A stretch of 64,000 nucleotides of DNA from Aerococcus viridans. Its GTDB lineage: Bacteria > Bacillota > Bacilli > Lactobacillales > Aerococcaceae. A model generated the notes under the pieces. The model saw only the letters and a list, made by a program, of their open reading frames with translations. It ran no database searches and was not told the origin of the DNA. The translations under genes and the position numbers were made by a program. Shown piece after piece: positions 27,512 to 37,394 of the stretch. The stretch lies in contig NZ_CP014164.1 of the NCBI RefSeq assembly GCF_001543285.1, forward strand, positions 1,550,001 to 1,614,000, given 5' to 3'. Each line of letters opens with the position of its first letter. Position 1 is the first letter of the stretch.

Positions 27512-29929
27512 TTACATGAAGGATTGTGGGTCTACGTCAATGGATACGTAAATTTTGTCTTTTGACCAATCTTGGGCCTTTTCTTGAATTTCTTGTAATA
27601 CAGCTTGGATGGCCTGGTTGCCTCGGTGCTGGTACAAGAGTTGGTAATAGTATTGATTATTAATTCTTGAAATGGTCGACTGAGCGGGACCAATCACCTT
27701 AGTTGCTTGAATATCGGCCCGCTGTAAAATTGCAGCCACCTTAGCAGCCGTTGCTTGCGTTGTATGATCGTCAAAATTAGAAATGGTAAACCGAACGGTA
27801 AAATAATACGGTGAATACTGGTTAAGTTTCCGGTATTGCATTTCGGTTTGATAGAAACGGTCATAATCATGATTTTTAGCCAAGGTTAAGGCATAATGGT
27901 CAGGATTATAAGTTTGAATCAAGACTTGCCCGTCCAGGTCCCCGCGGCCTGCCCGTCCTGACATTTGGGTCAAGAGCTGGAAAGTCCGCTCAGCTGCTCT
28001 AAAATCTGGCAGATAGAGTGTGGTATCTGCATTGATAATCCCTACTAAAGTGATATTTGGAAAATCCAGCCCCTTGGCAATCATCTGGGTACCTAGTAAA
28101 ATATCTGCTTTTTTATCAGCAATTTGCTTTAATATCCGTTCATGACTCCCTTTACGACGGGTGGTATCCATATCCATCCGAGCCACGGTTTTATTCGGAA
28201 ACAGCTCATTAATTTCTTGTTCCACCTTTTCCGTCCCCGTACCAAATTCACGTAAGTGGGTTTGACCACAATCTGGACAACGTTGCGGTCTGGCCTCGTT
28301 ATAGCCACAATAGTGACACTGCAACTGTTTGTCATGATAATGGTAAGTCAGTGATACATCACAATTTGGACATTGAAAGGTATAACCGCAGTCTCGGCAT
28401 TGCATGAAATTGGCGAAACCACGACGGTTTAACATCAAAGCAACCTGTTCGCCCCGGTCCATTGTAGCCTGCATTCGGTCACGTAATTGCCGTGAGAATT
28501 GATAGTAATTTTTATGTTTAAATTCTTCACGCATATCAATAATTTCAACAGGCGGTAGTGGCCTTTGATTGGATCTTTCTGGCATTTCAAGTAGTTGATA
28601 AACCCCATTTTGGGCTCGTGCTCTAGATTCTAGACTAGGGGTTGCTGACCCTAGGATAACGGGCGAATGGTGGTAAGCTGCCCGCCATTTGGCCACTTCC
28701 CTTGCATGGTAGCGAGGATTATCTGATTGTTTGTAGGTGGATTCATGTTCTTCATCTAAAATAATCAAACCGATATTGTCTAATGGTGCAAATATAGATG
28801 ACCGGGCCCCTACAGCGATTTTAGCTTGACCTTTTTTTAATTTGCGCCACTCATCAAAGTGTTCCCCTGTTGATAATTGACTATGCAAGACCGCTACTTG
28901 GTTCCCAAAGCGACTTTTCAACCGGTTGACCATTTGCGGGGTTAAGGAAATTTCTGGCACTAGTAAAATGGCCTCTTTATCTTTATCTAAGGCCTCTTGA
29001 ATCAGTTGCAGGTAGACCTCAGTCTTCCCTGACCCTGTTACCCCTTGTAGTAAGAATACCCGGTCTTCTTGGTTATCCATGGCTTCTTTTACAGCAATAA
29101 AGGCAGCTTCTTGTTGAGCTTGTAAGGGTAACTTTTCTGATTTTTCAATCGCAATATCTGCATAGGGATCACGGTTAACTTGTTGGTCGTAAAGTTTTAA
29201 CCAGCCCTTTTCAGCCCCTGCTTTAAGCGTAGCTGTGTGCAAGTCAAACTCGTCCCGTAAGTATTTAGCTGGTACTTTCTTACCGTCCAGCTCCATTAAC
29301 ACTTCCACCAAGGCAAGTTGCTTTTTAGCTGTTTTTCGAATGCTGGTGACTTCTTCCTCTAGTTGGTCAAAGGCCATCAGTGGTTGTACCCATTTTTCCG
29401 TTTTATAGCGTTTACGGTCTTCTACCCGATAGTCTATAGACAGGTGACCTTTATTTTTAAGTGCTATCAACTCGGTGAGAATTCCCCTTTTTTCGGCTTC
29501 AGACCAGGCGATTTCACTGAGGTCATCAAAGTATTGCTGATGGTCCAGATAGGAAATTTCAGGGGTTGGCAGGAAGAACTTTTCATAATTTACCTTGAGC
29601 AAGTTAGGCAGCATGGTATGGTAGGCTTCAACTAAGAAACAAAAGTTTTGCTTGGCCATATCCTTACCTAATTGCAACATTTCCGCGTTTAAAACCGGTT
29701 CGTCGTCTAAAAGTGCGGTAATCGGCTTCAATTCGCCTTCAAAATCAGCCTCTGTTTTAGCTGGTGAAATGACATAACCCAAGAGGTTACGACTGCCAAA
29801 TGGGACTTGTACCCGCATGCCTGGTTGAATAATATTCACCATTTCTTCAGGGATTTGGTATTCAAAAGGATGGTCCGTCTGCATGGTGGGAACGTCCACA
29901 ATCACTTCTATAACATTTGCCTCAACCAT
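27512..29929 (-). CDS. priA: Primosomal replication restart helicase PriA
   Basis: About 805 residues. Restarts stalled forks. Order: N-terminal 3'-DNA-binding domain, Walker A GVTGSGKTEVY, DEEH box, paired zinc sites (CRDCGYTFQCPNC...CHYCGY...CPDCG), helicase lobe 2 with GTQMIAKGLDF and QMSGRAGR. The start at 29929 is chosen because AAGGAGG lies eight bases upstream; the open frame's first ATG, six codons earlier, overlaps that site. In most Firmicutes coaBC and rpoZ lie directly upstream; here a guanine deaminase intervenes on the other strand. Confidence 0.95.
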   Translation of the reverse strand: MVEANVIEVIVDVPTMQTDHPFEYQIPEEMVNIIQPGMRVQVPFGSRNLLGYVISPAKTEADFEGELKPITALLDDEPVLNAEMLQLGKDMAKQNFCFLVEAYHTMLPNLLKVNYEKFFLPTPEISYLDHQQYFDDLSEIAWSEAEKRGILTELIALKNKGHLSIDYRVEDRKRYKTEKWVQPLMAFDQLEEEVTSIRKTAKKQLALVEVLMELDGKKVPAKYLRDEFDLHTATLKAGAEKGWLKLYDQQVNRDPYADIAIEKSEKLPLQAQQEAAFIAVKEAMDNQEDRVFLLQGVTGSGKTEVYLQLIQEALDKDKEAILLVPEISLTPQMVNRLKSRFGNQVAVLHSQLSTGEHFDEWRKLKKGQAKIAVGARSSIFAPLDNIGLIILDEEHESTYKQSDNPRYHAREVAKWRAAYHHSPVILGSATPSLESRARAQNGVYQLLEMPERSNQRPLPPVEIIDMREEFKHKNYYQFSRQLRDRMQATMDRGEQVALMLNRRGFANFMQCRDCGYTFQCPNCDVSLTYHYHDKQLQCHYCGYNEARPQRCPDCGQTHLREFGTGTEKVEQEINELFPNKTVARMDMDTTRRKGSHERILKQIADKKADILLGTQMIAKGLDFPNITLVGIINADTTLYLPDFRAAERTFQLLTQMSGRAGRGDLDGQVLIQTYNPDHYALTLAKNHDYDRFYQTEMQYRKLNQYSPYYFTVRFTISNFDDHTTQATAAKVAAILQRADIQATKVIGPAQSTISRINNQYYYQLLYQHRGNQAIQAVLQEIQEKAQDWSKDKIYVSIDVDPQSFM

Positions 29930-30097
29930 TCCAGTCGCCTCCTTCATCGTATTGATCTACCTATTGTATAGTAATTGGTTGGCATTTAACATTAATTGCC
30001 TGTGGCATACATTTTCGCTTTTCCTTTGTATATTCGTTCGTTAATTTATCCTTTTTGTAACTAAAATCTAATTAATTTGAGATATTAGAGTTTATTT

Positions 30098-30133
30098 ACG
30101 AACATTTAACTTTAATTCTATTTACTTGTTCGT
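30098..30133 (+). promoter_or_regulatory. Candidate PurR operator (inverted PurBoxes) upstream of guaD
   Basis: ACGAAC at 30098-30103 and GTTCGT at 30128-30133 form CGAA-N26-TTCG, close to the Bacillus PurR arrangement of inverted CGAA/TTCG boxes about 24 apart. A further GTTCGTTAATTTATC copy lies at 30036-30050, repeating 30128-30142. Purine control of guanine deaminase makes metabolic sense; binding is inference. Confidence 0.5.
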
Positions 30134-30188
30134 TAATTTATCTTAAAATGAGAGAGAAGGAAATATTTTTATTTAAAGGGAGCACAAC

Positions 30189-31553
30189 ATGATTGGATTA
30201 GAAAAAGCCATTGTCGCAACTTATTTTCACACACCAACTCACGGCCAACTTGAATACCAAGAACAGGCACTGATAACCATCAACCAAGATGGGGTAATCG
30301 ATAGAATTGTACCGGCTGATGATGGTGATTACCAACCGCTAATCGCCTTATTTGAAGAACGTGGCACTTTAATTCGTCTAACAGACGGCCAATATTTATT
30401 ACCAGGTTTCATTGATACCCATATCCATGCCCCTCAATGGCCTCAAGCAGGGATTGCTTTAGACGCTCCCTTGGATGTTTGGTTAAATGAACACACTTTT
30501 CCACTAGAGGCTAAATATAAAGACATTGACTTCGCGAAAGCAGTTTACACAGACTTAGTGGCGACCTTACTCGCTCGTGGCACCACTACTGCCCTTTATT
30601 TCGGGACTATTCACAAAGAATCGTCATTTGAATTGGTTAAGATTGCTGCAGAAAAAGGTCAACGCGCCTTAGTTGGTAAAGTAGTTATGGATGACCCACA
30701 AGGTAACCCTGACTTTTACCGAGATGCGTCAACTGAGATTGCCCTACAAGAAACTGAAGAATTTATCCAAGAAGTGCGTGCCTATGGTAAGGACGTCATT
30801 CAAGGCGTCTACCCTGTTGTCATGCCCCGGTTTGCGCCCTCTTGTACTGACGAGGCCTTGGCAGGTTTAGGTGCACTAGCGCAAAAATACGACACCCACG
30901 TCCACACGCATTGTAGTGAAGGGCAATGGGAACATGATTTTACTTATGAACGCTTTGGTAAAACTGACACTGAAGCCCTTAGAGACTTTGGTTTATTCGG
31001 CAAAAAATCAGTTATGGCCCACTCTAACTTTATCAATGACGATGATGCTGCGATTTTTGCAGAAAACCAAACAGCGGTTGCCCACTGCCCTATTTCTAAC
31101 GTTTATTTTGCTAATAGTATCATTCCCATTAAACACCTAAAAGAATTAAATGTACAAGTTGGCTTAGGAACAGATATTTCCGGTGGTTTTTCACCATCTC
31201 TATATGACGGGATTAAACAAGCTGTGATGAGCTCACGTCAATTAGAAGACGGTGTTGATACCCGGTTACCGCAAGCCAAACGCGGTGTGCCCGATTCTCG
31301 CATTTCTGTTGTAGAAGCCTTTTCGCTCGCTACACTTGGTGGTGGTGAAGCCCTAGACTTACCAATTGGTTTAATTAAAGAAGGCTATGCTGCTGATTTC
31401 CAAGTAATTGATACAAAAGCCAAAGAAAACCGTATCCAAGGATTTGGTGTCTTTGAAGATCTAGGACAAACATTTGAAAAGATCCTATACTTAGCTAACC
31501 AAGCCAATATCCAACAAGTATATGTTCAAGGTAAATTAGTTTCTGAAAAATAA
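30189..31553 (+). CDS. guaD: Guanine deaminase (amidohydrolase family)
   Basis: 454 residues. Converts guanine to xanthine and ammonia. Metal-binding motifs of the long, TIM-barrel guanine deaminase: PGFIDTHIHAPQWPQAG, VHTHCSEGQWEHDF, MAHSNF and LGTDISGGFSPSL. This is the animal/E. coli-type enzyme, unrelated to the short Bacillus cytidine-deaminase-like GuaD. Ribosome site AAAGGGAG. It reads against its neighbours and breaks the usual rpoZ-coaBC-priA string, with a PurR-like operator upstream and its own terminator, so it looks like an inserted single-gene unit. Confidence 0.93.
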   Translation: MIGLEKAIVATYFHTPTHGQLEYQEQALITINQDGVIDRIVPADDGDYQPLIALFEERGTLIRLTDGQYLLPGFIDTHIHAPQWPQAGIALDAPLDVWLNEHTFPLEAKYKDIDFAKAVYTDLVATLLARGTTTALYFGTIHKESSFELVKIAAEKGQRALVGKVVMDDPQGNPDFYRDASTEIALQETEEFIQEVRAYGKDVIQGVYPVVMPRFAPSCTDEALAGLGALAQKYDTHVHTHCSEGQWEHDFTYERFGKTDTEALRDFGLFGKKSVMAHSNFINDDDAAIFAENQTAVAHCPISNVYFANSIIPIKHLKELNVQVGLGTDISGGFSPSLYDGIKQAVMSSRQLEDGVDTRLPQAKRGVPDSRISVVEAFSLATLGGGEALDLPIGLIKEGYAADFQVIDTKAKENRIQGFGVFEDLGQTFEKILYLANQANIQQVYVQGKLVSEK

Positions 31554-31568
31554 TATACAATTGATGAT

Positions 31569-31607
31569 AAGAGGTATGGCCGTTTTGATGGTACACCTCT
31601 TTTTTTG
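31569..31607 (+). terminator. Terminator after guaD
   Basis: AAGAGGTA...TACACCTCTT stem followed by T-run on the plus strand. Confidence 0.8.
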
Positions 31608-31653
31608 CGTATTTCAATAGCTAAGTCACTTCACATAGCTTGATTGAATAATC

Positions 31654-31684
31654 AAAAAAACCAAGCACCGGAAAGCTACTTGGC
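31654..31684 (-). terminator. Terminator after rpoZ
   Basis: CCAAG..GC/..GCTTGG stem followed by seven T on the minus strand. Confidence 0.8.
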
Positions 31685-31717
31685 TTAATGAAGTTTATAT
31701 GTTTTCAAAACTTATAA

Positions 31718-31929
31718 TTAGCTTTGTGTTAATGAGTCTGGATCAATCACTAAGTCATTAGAAGCGATTTCTTCTAACGCTTGACCTACAAATTTAGGTG
31801 ATTGGTATTCAGTTAACATTGGGTTCTTCTCAACTTGTAATTCAGTTGCGCGTTTTGCTGCAATTGATACTAATGAGTATTTTGAGTCGATGCGGTCTAA
31901 TAATTTGTCAATTGATGGATAGATAATCA

Positions 31930-31930
<1 letters not shown>
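31718..31930 (-). CDS. rpoZ: RNA polymerase omega subunit
   Basis: 70 residues. Typical omega opening, IIYPSIDKLLDRIDSKYSLVSIAAKRATEL, which packs on the beta-prime C-terminus and assists holoenzyme assembly. Its start overlaps the gmk stop (TAATG), giving the conserved gmk-rpoZ pair. Confidence 0.95.
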
Positions 31931-32667
<737 letters not shown>

Positions 32668-32708
32668 TCAATTAGAATCATACCATAATTAAGCTTCTGA
32701 GTAAAAAG

Positions 32709-32788
32709 TGAACAGATGTTCGTAAAAAGACTTGCATACCGAACGGACGTTCTTTATAATATAAAATGTAAAGCGAACAAATGTTTGC
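32709..32788 (+). promoter_or_regulatory. SOS promoter with three LexA (DinR-type) boxes
   Basis: Three GAAC-N4-GTTC/T sites: GAACAGATGTTC (32710-32721), GAACGGACGTTC (32741-32752) and GAACAAATGTTT followed by GC (32775-32788). The middle box sits inside the spacer and meets the -10 of a consensus sigma-A promoter: TTGCAT at 32732-32737, 17-bp spacer, TATAAT at 32755-32760. This geometry means tight LexA repression of the gene that starts at 32853. Confidence 0.88.
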
Positions 32789-32852
32789 TAAATCAAGTTA
32801 CGTTACTACGTACCCATCTTTCTGACCACTGTTCAATATAAGGAGGCTTATC

Positions 32853-33245
32853 ATGCAAAACCCATTATCTTATCAATCAATCCGTAATCTATTCATCCCA
32901 GTTGATCCAATGTTGCTTGAAGCTGAACAATCTAGCCAGTCAAATATCCTTTCTTTCAATAGTGAAGAGCGCAAAGCGAAAAAGGAAAGCAACGTATTGA
33001 CAACTATTATGCCAATCAAAGACATAATCAAACATATTAACTATTCAAACGAATTAGGTGACCCCCTATATATTACCGTTACTCGTCAAATCGGTTCTAT
33101 GAACACCAAAGATATTTTATTTGGTATCTTTCGGTCAAAATATACCGATAAAGACATTGTCCTATTTGAAGATGTTGATAATGATGTTATGCGCATCATT
33201 AAAGTCGATGAAATCATGGCTGTTCGTTCAGTTTATGCCGATTAA
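32853..33245 (+). CDS. Uncharacterised 130-residue protein under SOS control
   Basis: Strong ribosome site (AAGGAGG) before ATG 32853. The first 60 residues are polar and probably flexible (LEAEQSSQSNILSFNSEERKAKKES lies here in part). The last 60 are beta-rich: PLYITVTRQIGSM, ILFGIFRSKYTDKDIVLFE, VMRIIKVDEIMAVRSVY. This pattern of short strands ending in a 'I..DEI..V' strand loosely recalls the Sm-like YolD family that accompanies Y-family polymerases, but I cannot assign it. No membrane segments or catalytic motifs. Three SOS boxes in its promoter make it a DNA-damage-induced gene; it is monocistronic, with its own terminator. Function unknown. Confidence 0.85.
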   Translation: MQNPLSYQSIRNLFIPVDPMLLEAEQSSQSNILSFNSEERKAKKESNVLTTIMPIKDIIKHINYSNELGDPLYITVTRQIGSMNTKDILFGIFRSKYTDKDIVLFEDVDNDVMRIIKVDEIMAVRSVYAD

Positions 33246-33281
33246 ATTAATCATCCTTATCACCAACAATTCCATAACACC

Positions 33282-33315
33282 GCAAAAACCAGCTAATCAG
33301 ATAGCTGGTTTTTGC
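33282..33315. terminator. Bidirectional terminator
   Basis: GCAAAAACCAGCT / AGCTGGTTTTTGC stem between the converging SOS gene and cardiolipin synthase. Confidence 0.9.
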
Positions 33316-33324
33316 TTTTACCTA

Positions 33325-34773
33325 TTATAGAACTGGAGAGAACAATCTCGAGAACCCTTGACGGAATTTCTTCCATTTTGTTTGGTTTTCAAAATGATTG
33401 ATATCTACTTGAGTCGATTCTTTCAAGTCGTTTTTGAAGATTTCCTCTAATTGGGCAACGAGTTTGCGGTCGTAAACAAAGGCATTGATCTCAAAATTCA
33501 AAGCAAAGCTTCGGATATCAAAGTTAGCAGTCCCAACGCTGGCAACATGACCGTCTACGCATACTGTTTTGGCATGTAAGAACCCATCTTCACGGTATTT
33601 ATGTACGTGAACACCAGCTGGCAGTAAGGATTTTACATAGTATTCAGTTGCTCGATATACTAATGGGTGGTCAGGTTTTGATGGAATCATGATATGGACT
33701 TCCACACCTGATAAGGCTGCCATCTCAACTGCTTCAAAGATGGCTTCGTCTGGAATAAAGTAAGGTGTTTGAATATAAATATACTCTTCTGCAATATTAA
33801 TCATCTGCAGGTAACCCATTTTAATTTGGTCAGATTCTTCGTCTGGACCTGATGAAACAATCTGCATGGCTGTTTCACCATTTACTTCTGGGTCTGGGAA
33901 ATATTCATGGTCAAAGTCACTTGGTTTGGCTTTTTTAGAAGCGAACCAGTCTACCATAAAACGGCTTTGTAAAGTTTTGACGGCATCTCCTGTAATCCGA
34001 AAATGGGTATCACGCCAATAACCTAAAGGTCCTTTACCAATATATTCTTTGGCTACATTAAAGCCTCCTACATAACCGACTAAACCGTCAATCACCACAA
34101 TTTTACGGTGGTTACGCCAGTTTAGACGAAAATTAAAAATAAAGAAGGGACTTTTTGAGAAGAAACTTTCAAACTGTATCCCTGCTTCTTCCATGCGTTT
34201 CACTGATTTCTTACTTAGCCGACGACTACCCACTGCGTCAGCCATCAATTTGACCTCTAATCCCGCTTCGGCCCGGTCAATTAAGGCGTCTACTACCCGC
34301 ATACCCACTTCATCATCAGTAAAAATGTAGTATTGTACATGCACCGAATCTGTTGCGGCATAGATATCCGCAACTAGTCGGTCCATTTTTTCTTGGCCTG
34401 AAATAAAGATTTCGACATGATTGTTTTCAGTCAAGATTGAATAGTCACTCTTAAACAAGACACGCATCATTTTTTGAATACCTCGTGGATAGTGGTTGAC
34501 ATTTTTCTGTTTACCCTTGTCATTTAGGTACTTATCTTTTAATCCGTTCAATCCATAAACTTCTTGGTTTCGGATCCTAAAGATATTTTGGTCGGAAAGT
34601 TTCCGGCCTACAAAATAGTAAATGATAAATCCAATACCCGGTAGTAATATAAGGACCAGTAGCCAAGCCCAAATAGCCGCCACAGGACGGTCTTGTCTAA
34701 GGACGGTAATAACTGCGGCGATGGTATTTAACACTAAAAAAATTAAAATCCCATAAAAAATATATAAACCCAT
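33325..34773 (-). CDS. cls: Cardiolipin synthase
   Basis: 482 residues. Condenses two phosphatidylglycerols to cardiolipin. Two N-terminal membrane helices (YIFYGILIFLVLNTIAAV and the AAIWAWLLVLILLPGIGFI region), then two PLD catalytic motifs: NHRKIVVIDG (preceded by HVQYYIF) and HAKTVCVDGHVASVGTAN. Ribosome site AAAGGGG. Single gene between two hairpin terminators. Confidence 0.93.
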   Translation of the reverse strand: MGLYIFYGILIFLVLNTIAAVITVLRQDRPVAAIWAWLLVLILLPGIGFIIYYFVGRKLSDQNIFRIRNQEVYGLNGLKDKYLNDKGKQKNVNHYPRGIQKMMRVLFKSDYSILTENNHVEIFISGQEKMDRLVADIYAATDSVHVQYYIFTDDEVGMRVVDALIDRAEAGLEVKLMADAVGSRRLSKKSVKRMEEAGIQFESFFSKSPFFIFNFRLNWRNHRKIVVIDGLVGYVGGFNVAKEYIGKGPLGYWRDTHFRITGDAVKTLQSRFMVDWFASKKAKPSDFDHEYFPDPEVNGETAMQIVSSGPDEESDQIKMGYLQMINIAEEYIYIQTPYFIPDEAIFEAVEMAALSGVEVHIMIPSKPDHPLVYRATEYYVKSLLPAGVHVHKYREDGFLHAKTVCVDGHVASVGTANFDIRSFALNFEINAFVYDRKLVAQLEEIFKNDLKESTQVDINHFENQTKWKKFRQGFSRLFSPVL

Positions 34774-34795
34774 GTTTTCCCCTTTTTAAAAGTAA

Positions 34796-34848
34796 AAGAG
34801 CAAACAAGGTGGCCAATTGAAAATGCCAAGGACTTGTTGTTTGCTCTT
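34796..34848 (-). terminator. Terminator after the ThiT-like gene
   Basis: Stem AAGAGCAAACAA/TTGTTTGCTCTT with a T-rich continuation on the minus strand. Confidence 0.75.
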
Positions 34849-34884
34849 ACTTACTATTTATTGTTACAAGATATGATGGACGAG

Positions 34885-35490
34885 TTAGTCATTCAATAAA
34901 CGTGAACGTTCTTTGCGCGAAATATATGGCGTATTCTTTGGAATCCAAAATTTCGATGATACGTTCAAGATGATTACTAGGATGATTAAAGCTAAGGCTA
35001 AGTTAGCCAAGAATGACCATAACATACTCATCGCATATGTACCGTCAGCCACTTGACCAACATTTAGCACATATTGATTAAAGATAAATTTTAGGATGAA
35101 GAATGCGGCAAAAGTCATAACTGTCCCGGTAATTAGGTTTAGGTATACACTAGACATACGGCGGTTGAATAACGTCCGCTGTAAGTTTCGGGCAAATTTA
35201 CCCGATAACCCAACCATAGCTGTTTGGATTGCACTAGCTACTAGCACCATCCACTCTGTTTGTACATTCTCTACTTGTAAATACCCCACTACTGCTCCAA
35301 GTACTGCACCAGCGATAAAGCCTGCTGTTGATCCTCTTCTATATGAATAGAAAACCAATAGGGTTAATGAAATCGCTACGGTAATATTGTAACTTGTAAT
35401 GGTTTCTGGGAAGATACTTTCAATTAATAAAGCCAGGATGACAAATAATAAGCCTTCAACCCAGACTACTAATTTTTGTGACGCGTTCAT
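34885..35490 (-). CDS. thiT: Probable ECF thiamine transporter S-component (ThiT/YuaJ-like)
   Basis: 201 residues with about six hydrophobic segments. The N-terminal half resembles ThiT: helix, an ESIFP break, then LLVFYSYRRGSTAGFIAGAVLGAVVGYLQ, equivalent to the RRG..AG...G core of the family. The C-terminus (KNTPYISRKERSRLL) is basic and cytosolic. Such S-components bind thiamine and share a common EcfAA'T module. It follows rnjB by 11 bases with a GGGGG ribosome site, so is co-transcribed. No TPP riboswitch precedes it. The substrate call rests on pattern memory; another ECF vitamin substrate is possible. Confidence 0.6.
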   Translation of the reverse strand: MNASQKLVVWVEGLLFVILALLIESIFPETITSYNITVAISLTLLVFYSYRRGSTAGFIAGAVLGAVVGYLQVENVQTEWMVLVASAIQTAMVGLSGKFARNLQRTLFNRRMSSVYLNLITGTVMTFAAFFILKFIFNQYVLNVGQVADGTYAMSMLWSFLANLALALIILVIILNVSSKFWIPKNTPYISRKERSRLLND

Positions 35491-35501
35491 GCCGGACCCC
35501 C

Positions 35502-37205
35502 TTAGTTTTGTTTCCCTTTTTTCTTATCTTTTTTGTCAGGATGGTAGTTTGAAGCTTCCATAATGACTGGTAAAATCATCGGACGGCGTTGAGTTTCACT
35601 ATATAATTTCTTACTTAGCGCATCCCGGATGTCACCTTTTAATTTAGACCATTCAAAGTTCTTGTCTTTAAGATTTTCCTCAGTCACTTCAACGACAAGG
35701 TCTTTTGATTCATCTAATAGGGTTTCAGAAGCCTTCATATAGATGAAACCACGAGAAATAATTTCTGGACCAGATAAGATTTTACCTAGACGGCGCGAAA
35801 TCGTTAGGACAACTAAGAAAATACCATCTTCAGATAAGATACGGCGGTCGCGAAGAACAATATTACCAATATCTCCAACACCTGATCCATCAATCAATAC
35901 ATTTGAAGCTGGTACGGCACCACCGATATGGATATTGCCATCTTTATAGGTCAAGATATCCCCTTTATCTAATAAGAAGACACTCTCTTCTGGAATACCT
36001 ACCTCTGTTGCCAAGTGTTTGTGGGCAGACATTAGACGGTATTCACCTGAAATTGGGACCACATATTTTGGCTTCAATAAGCTGATCATTAATTGTAAGT
36101 CTTTTGGACTCGCATGACCACTTGACGCATACGCCTGAGCTAATTCAACCACTTCACCGCCTGCACGGTAAACATCGTTTTTAGTTTCTGCTACCACTTT
36201 TTCCATATCATAAGAAGGTGTTGTCACAATAATGACCTTATCACCGTCTTTAATAGATACAGTTGTGTGACGGCTTGAGGCCATTTTTTGTAAGGTTGTT
36301 AATGGCTCACCAGATTTTCCAGTTTCTAGGAAAATAATTTCATGATCTTCAAAACGGCCAAGGTCCTTCAAGTTGGTAATCAAGTCTTTTGACGGAATCG
36401 ATAGTTTGCCTAAGCGAATAGCTACGTCAATAATTTCTTCCAATTCAGTATCATCTAAGAAAACACGACGACCTAGTTTACTTGCAACATCTAAAACTTG
36501 TTGAATACGCATTAAGTTTGAAGCCACCGCCGCAACGATAACACGACCTTTAGCATTGCGCACTTCCTTCAACAAACCTTGTTCAATTTCAATTTCAGTG
36601 GCGTTGGGTTTCATATTTTCTGCTGCATTGGAATCTGATAGTAAGGCGAATACACCGTCACGACCGATTTCAACAATACGAGAAAAGTCTGTTTTATATG
36701 CATCTGAAACTGTCATATCAAACTTGAAGTCACCTGTATAAACGATTGAGCCTTCTGGTGTAGAGACTTCAATCCCTACTGATTCAGGTACAGAGTGAGT
36801 GGTTTTAAAGAATTTAATCACGACATTCCCAAAATCAATTTCATTATCTTCCGAAATAATATGGAAGTCTTGATAATTCTTCAAGCCAATTTTCTTGGTT
36901 TGAATTTTCGCTAATTCAATTGTTAATTCAGTACCAAATACGGGTACTTGAATATCTTTTAATAAATACGGTAAAGCACCAATAGCATCCGCATGGCCGT
37001 GGGTTAAAAATACCCCTGCTACACGGTCTTGGTTTTCTTTTAAGTATGTAAAGTCTGGAATCATCATATCGATTCCTAATAATTCATCTGGTGGGTATAC
37101 AAGACCACAGTCTAAGACATAGATTGCTTCATCAACTTCGACTAGGTACATGTTTTTCCCGTTTTCACGGACACCACCCAGAGCGATGATATTAATATCA
37201 CTCAT
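35502..37205 (-). CDS. rnjB: Ribonuclease J2
   Basis: 567 residues, metallo-beta-lactamase plus beta-CASP and C-terminal domains. The zinc motif usually HxHxDH reads H69-G-H71-A-D73-A here, as in the J2 paralogue of Streptococcus and Enterococcus, which is catalytically weak and acts with RNase J1 in mRNA decay and 5'-to-3' processing. Also STPEGSIVYTGDFKFD and GHASPKDL motifs. AGGAGG ribosome site. Downstream of asd and pnp, giving an RNA-decay neighbourhood. Three hairpins occupy the 190-base leader region (37206-37394), one of them the asd terminator. Confidence 0.9.
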   Translation of the reverse strand: MSDINIIALGGVRENGKNMYLVEVDEAIYVLDCGLVYPPDELLGIDMMIPDFTYLKENQDRVAGVFLTHGHADAIGALPYLLKDIQVPVFGTELTIELAKIQTKKIGLKNYQDFHIISEDNEIDFGNVVIKFFKTTHSVPESVGIEVSTPEGSIVYTGDFKFDMTVSDAYKTDFSRIVEIGRDGVFALLSDSNAAENMKPNATEIEIEQGLLKEVRNAKGRVIVAAVASNLMRIQQVLDVASKLGRRVFLDDTELEEIIDVAIRLGKLSIPSKDLITNLKDLGRFEDHEIIFLETGKSGEPLTTLQKMASSRHTTVSIKDGDKVIIVTTPSYDMEKVVAETKNDVYRAGGEVVELAQAYASSGHASPKDLQLMISLLKPKYVVPISGEYRLMSAHKHLATEVGIPEESVFLLDKGDILTYKDGNIHIGGAVPASNVLIDGSGVGDIGNIVLRDRRILSEDGIFLVVLTISRRLGKILSGPEIISRGFIYMKASETLLDESKDLVVEVTEENLKDKNFEWSKLKGDIRDALSKKLYSETQRRPMILPVIMEASNYHPDKKDKKKGKQN

Positions 37206-37326
37206 ATTATTGCCTCCTAATATATTGGGTTTATTTTTATAAAGTCTGGATGCACGCTAAATAGTTAGTGCAGCCTGTACCCAAGCTGACGCAAATTGTT
37301 AGTCAGCTTGGATATATTTTTTACTC

Positions 37327-37369
37327 AAAAAAAGTGCGGTGCAATGACGCTTCGCCACATTGCCCGCAC
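37327..37369 (-). terminator. Terminator after asd
   Basis: GTGCGGGCAATG / CATTGCACCGCAC stem followed by seven T on the minus strand. Confidence 0.9.
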
Positions 37370-37394
37370 ATCGCTAGCTTAAGTATAACATAAA

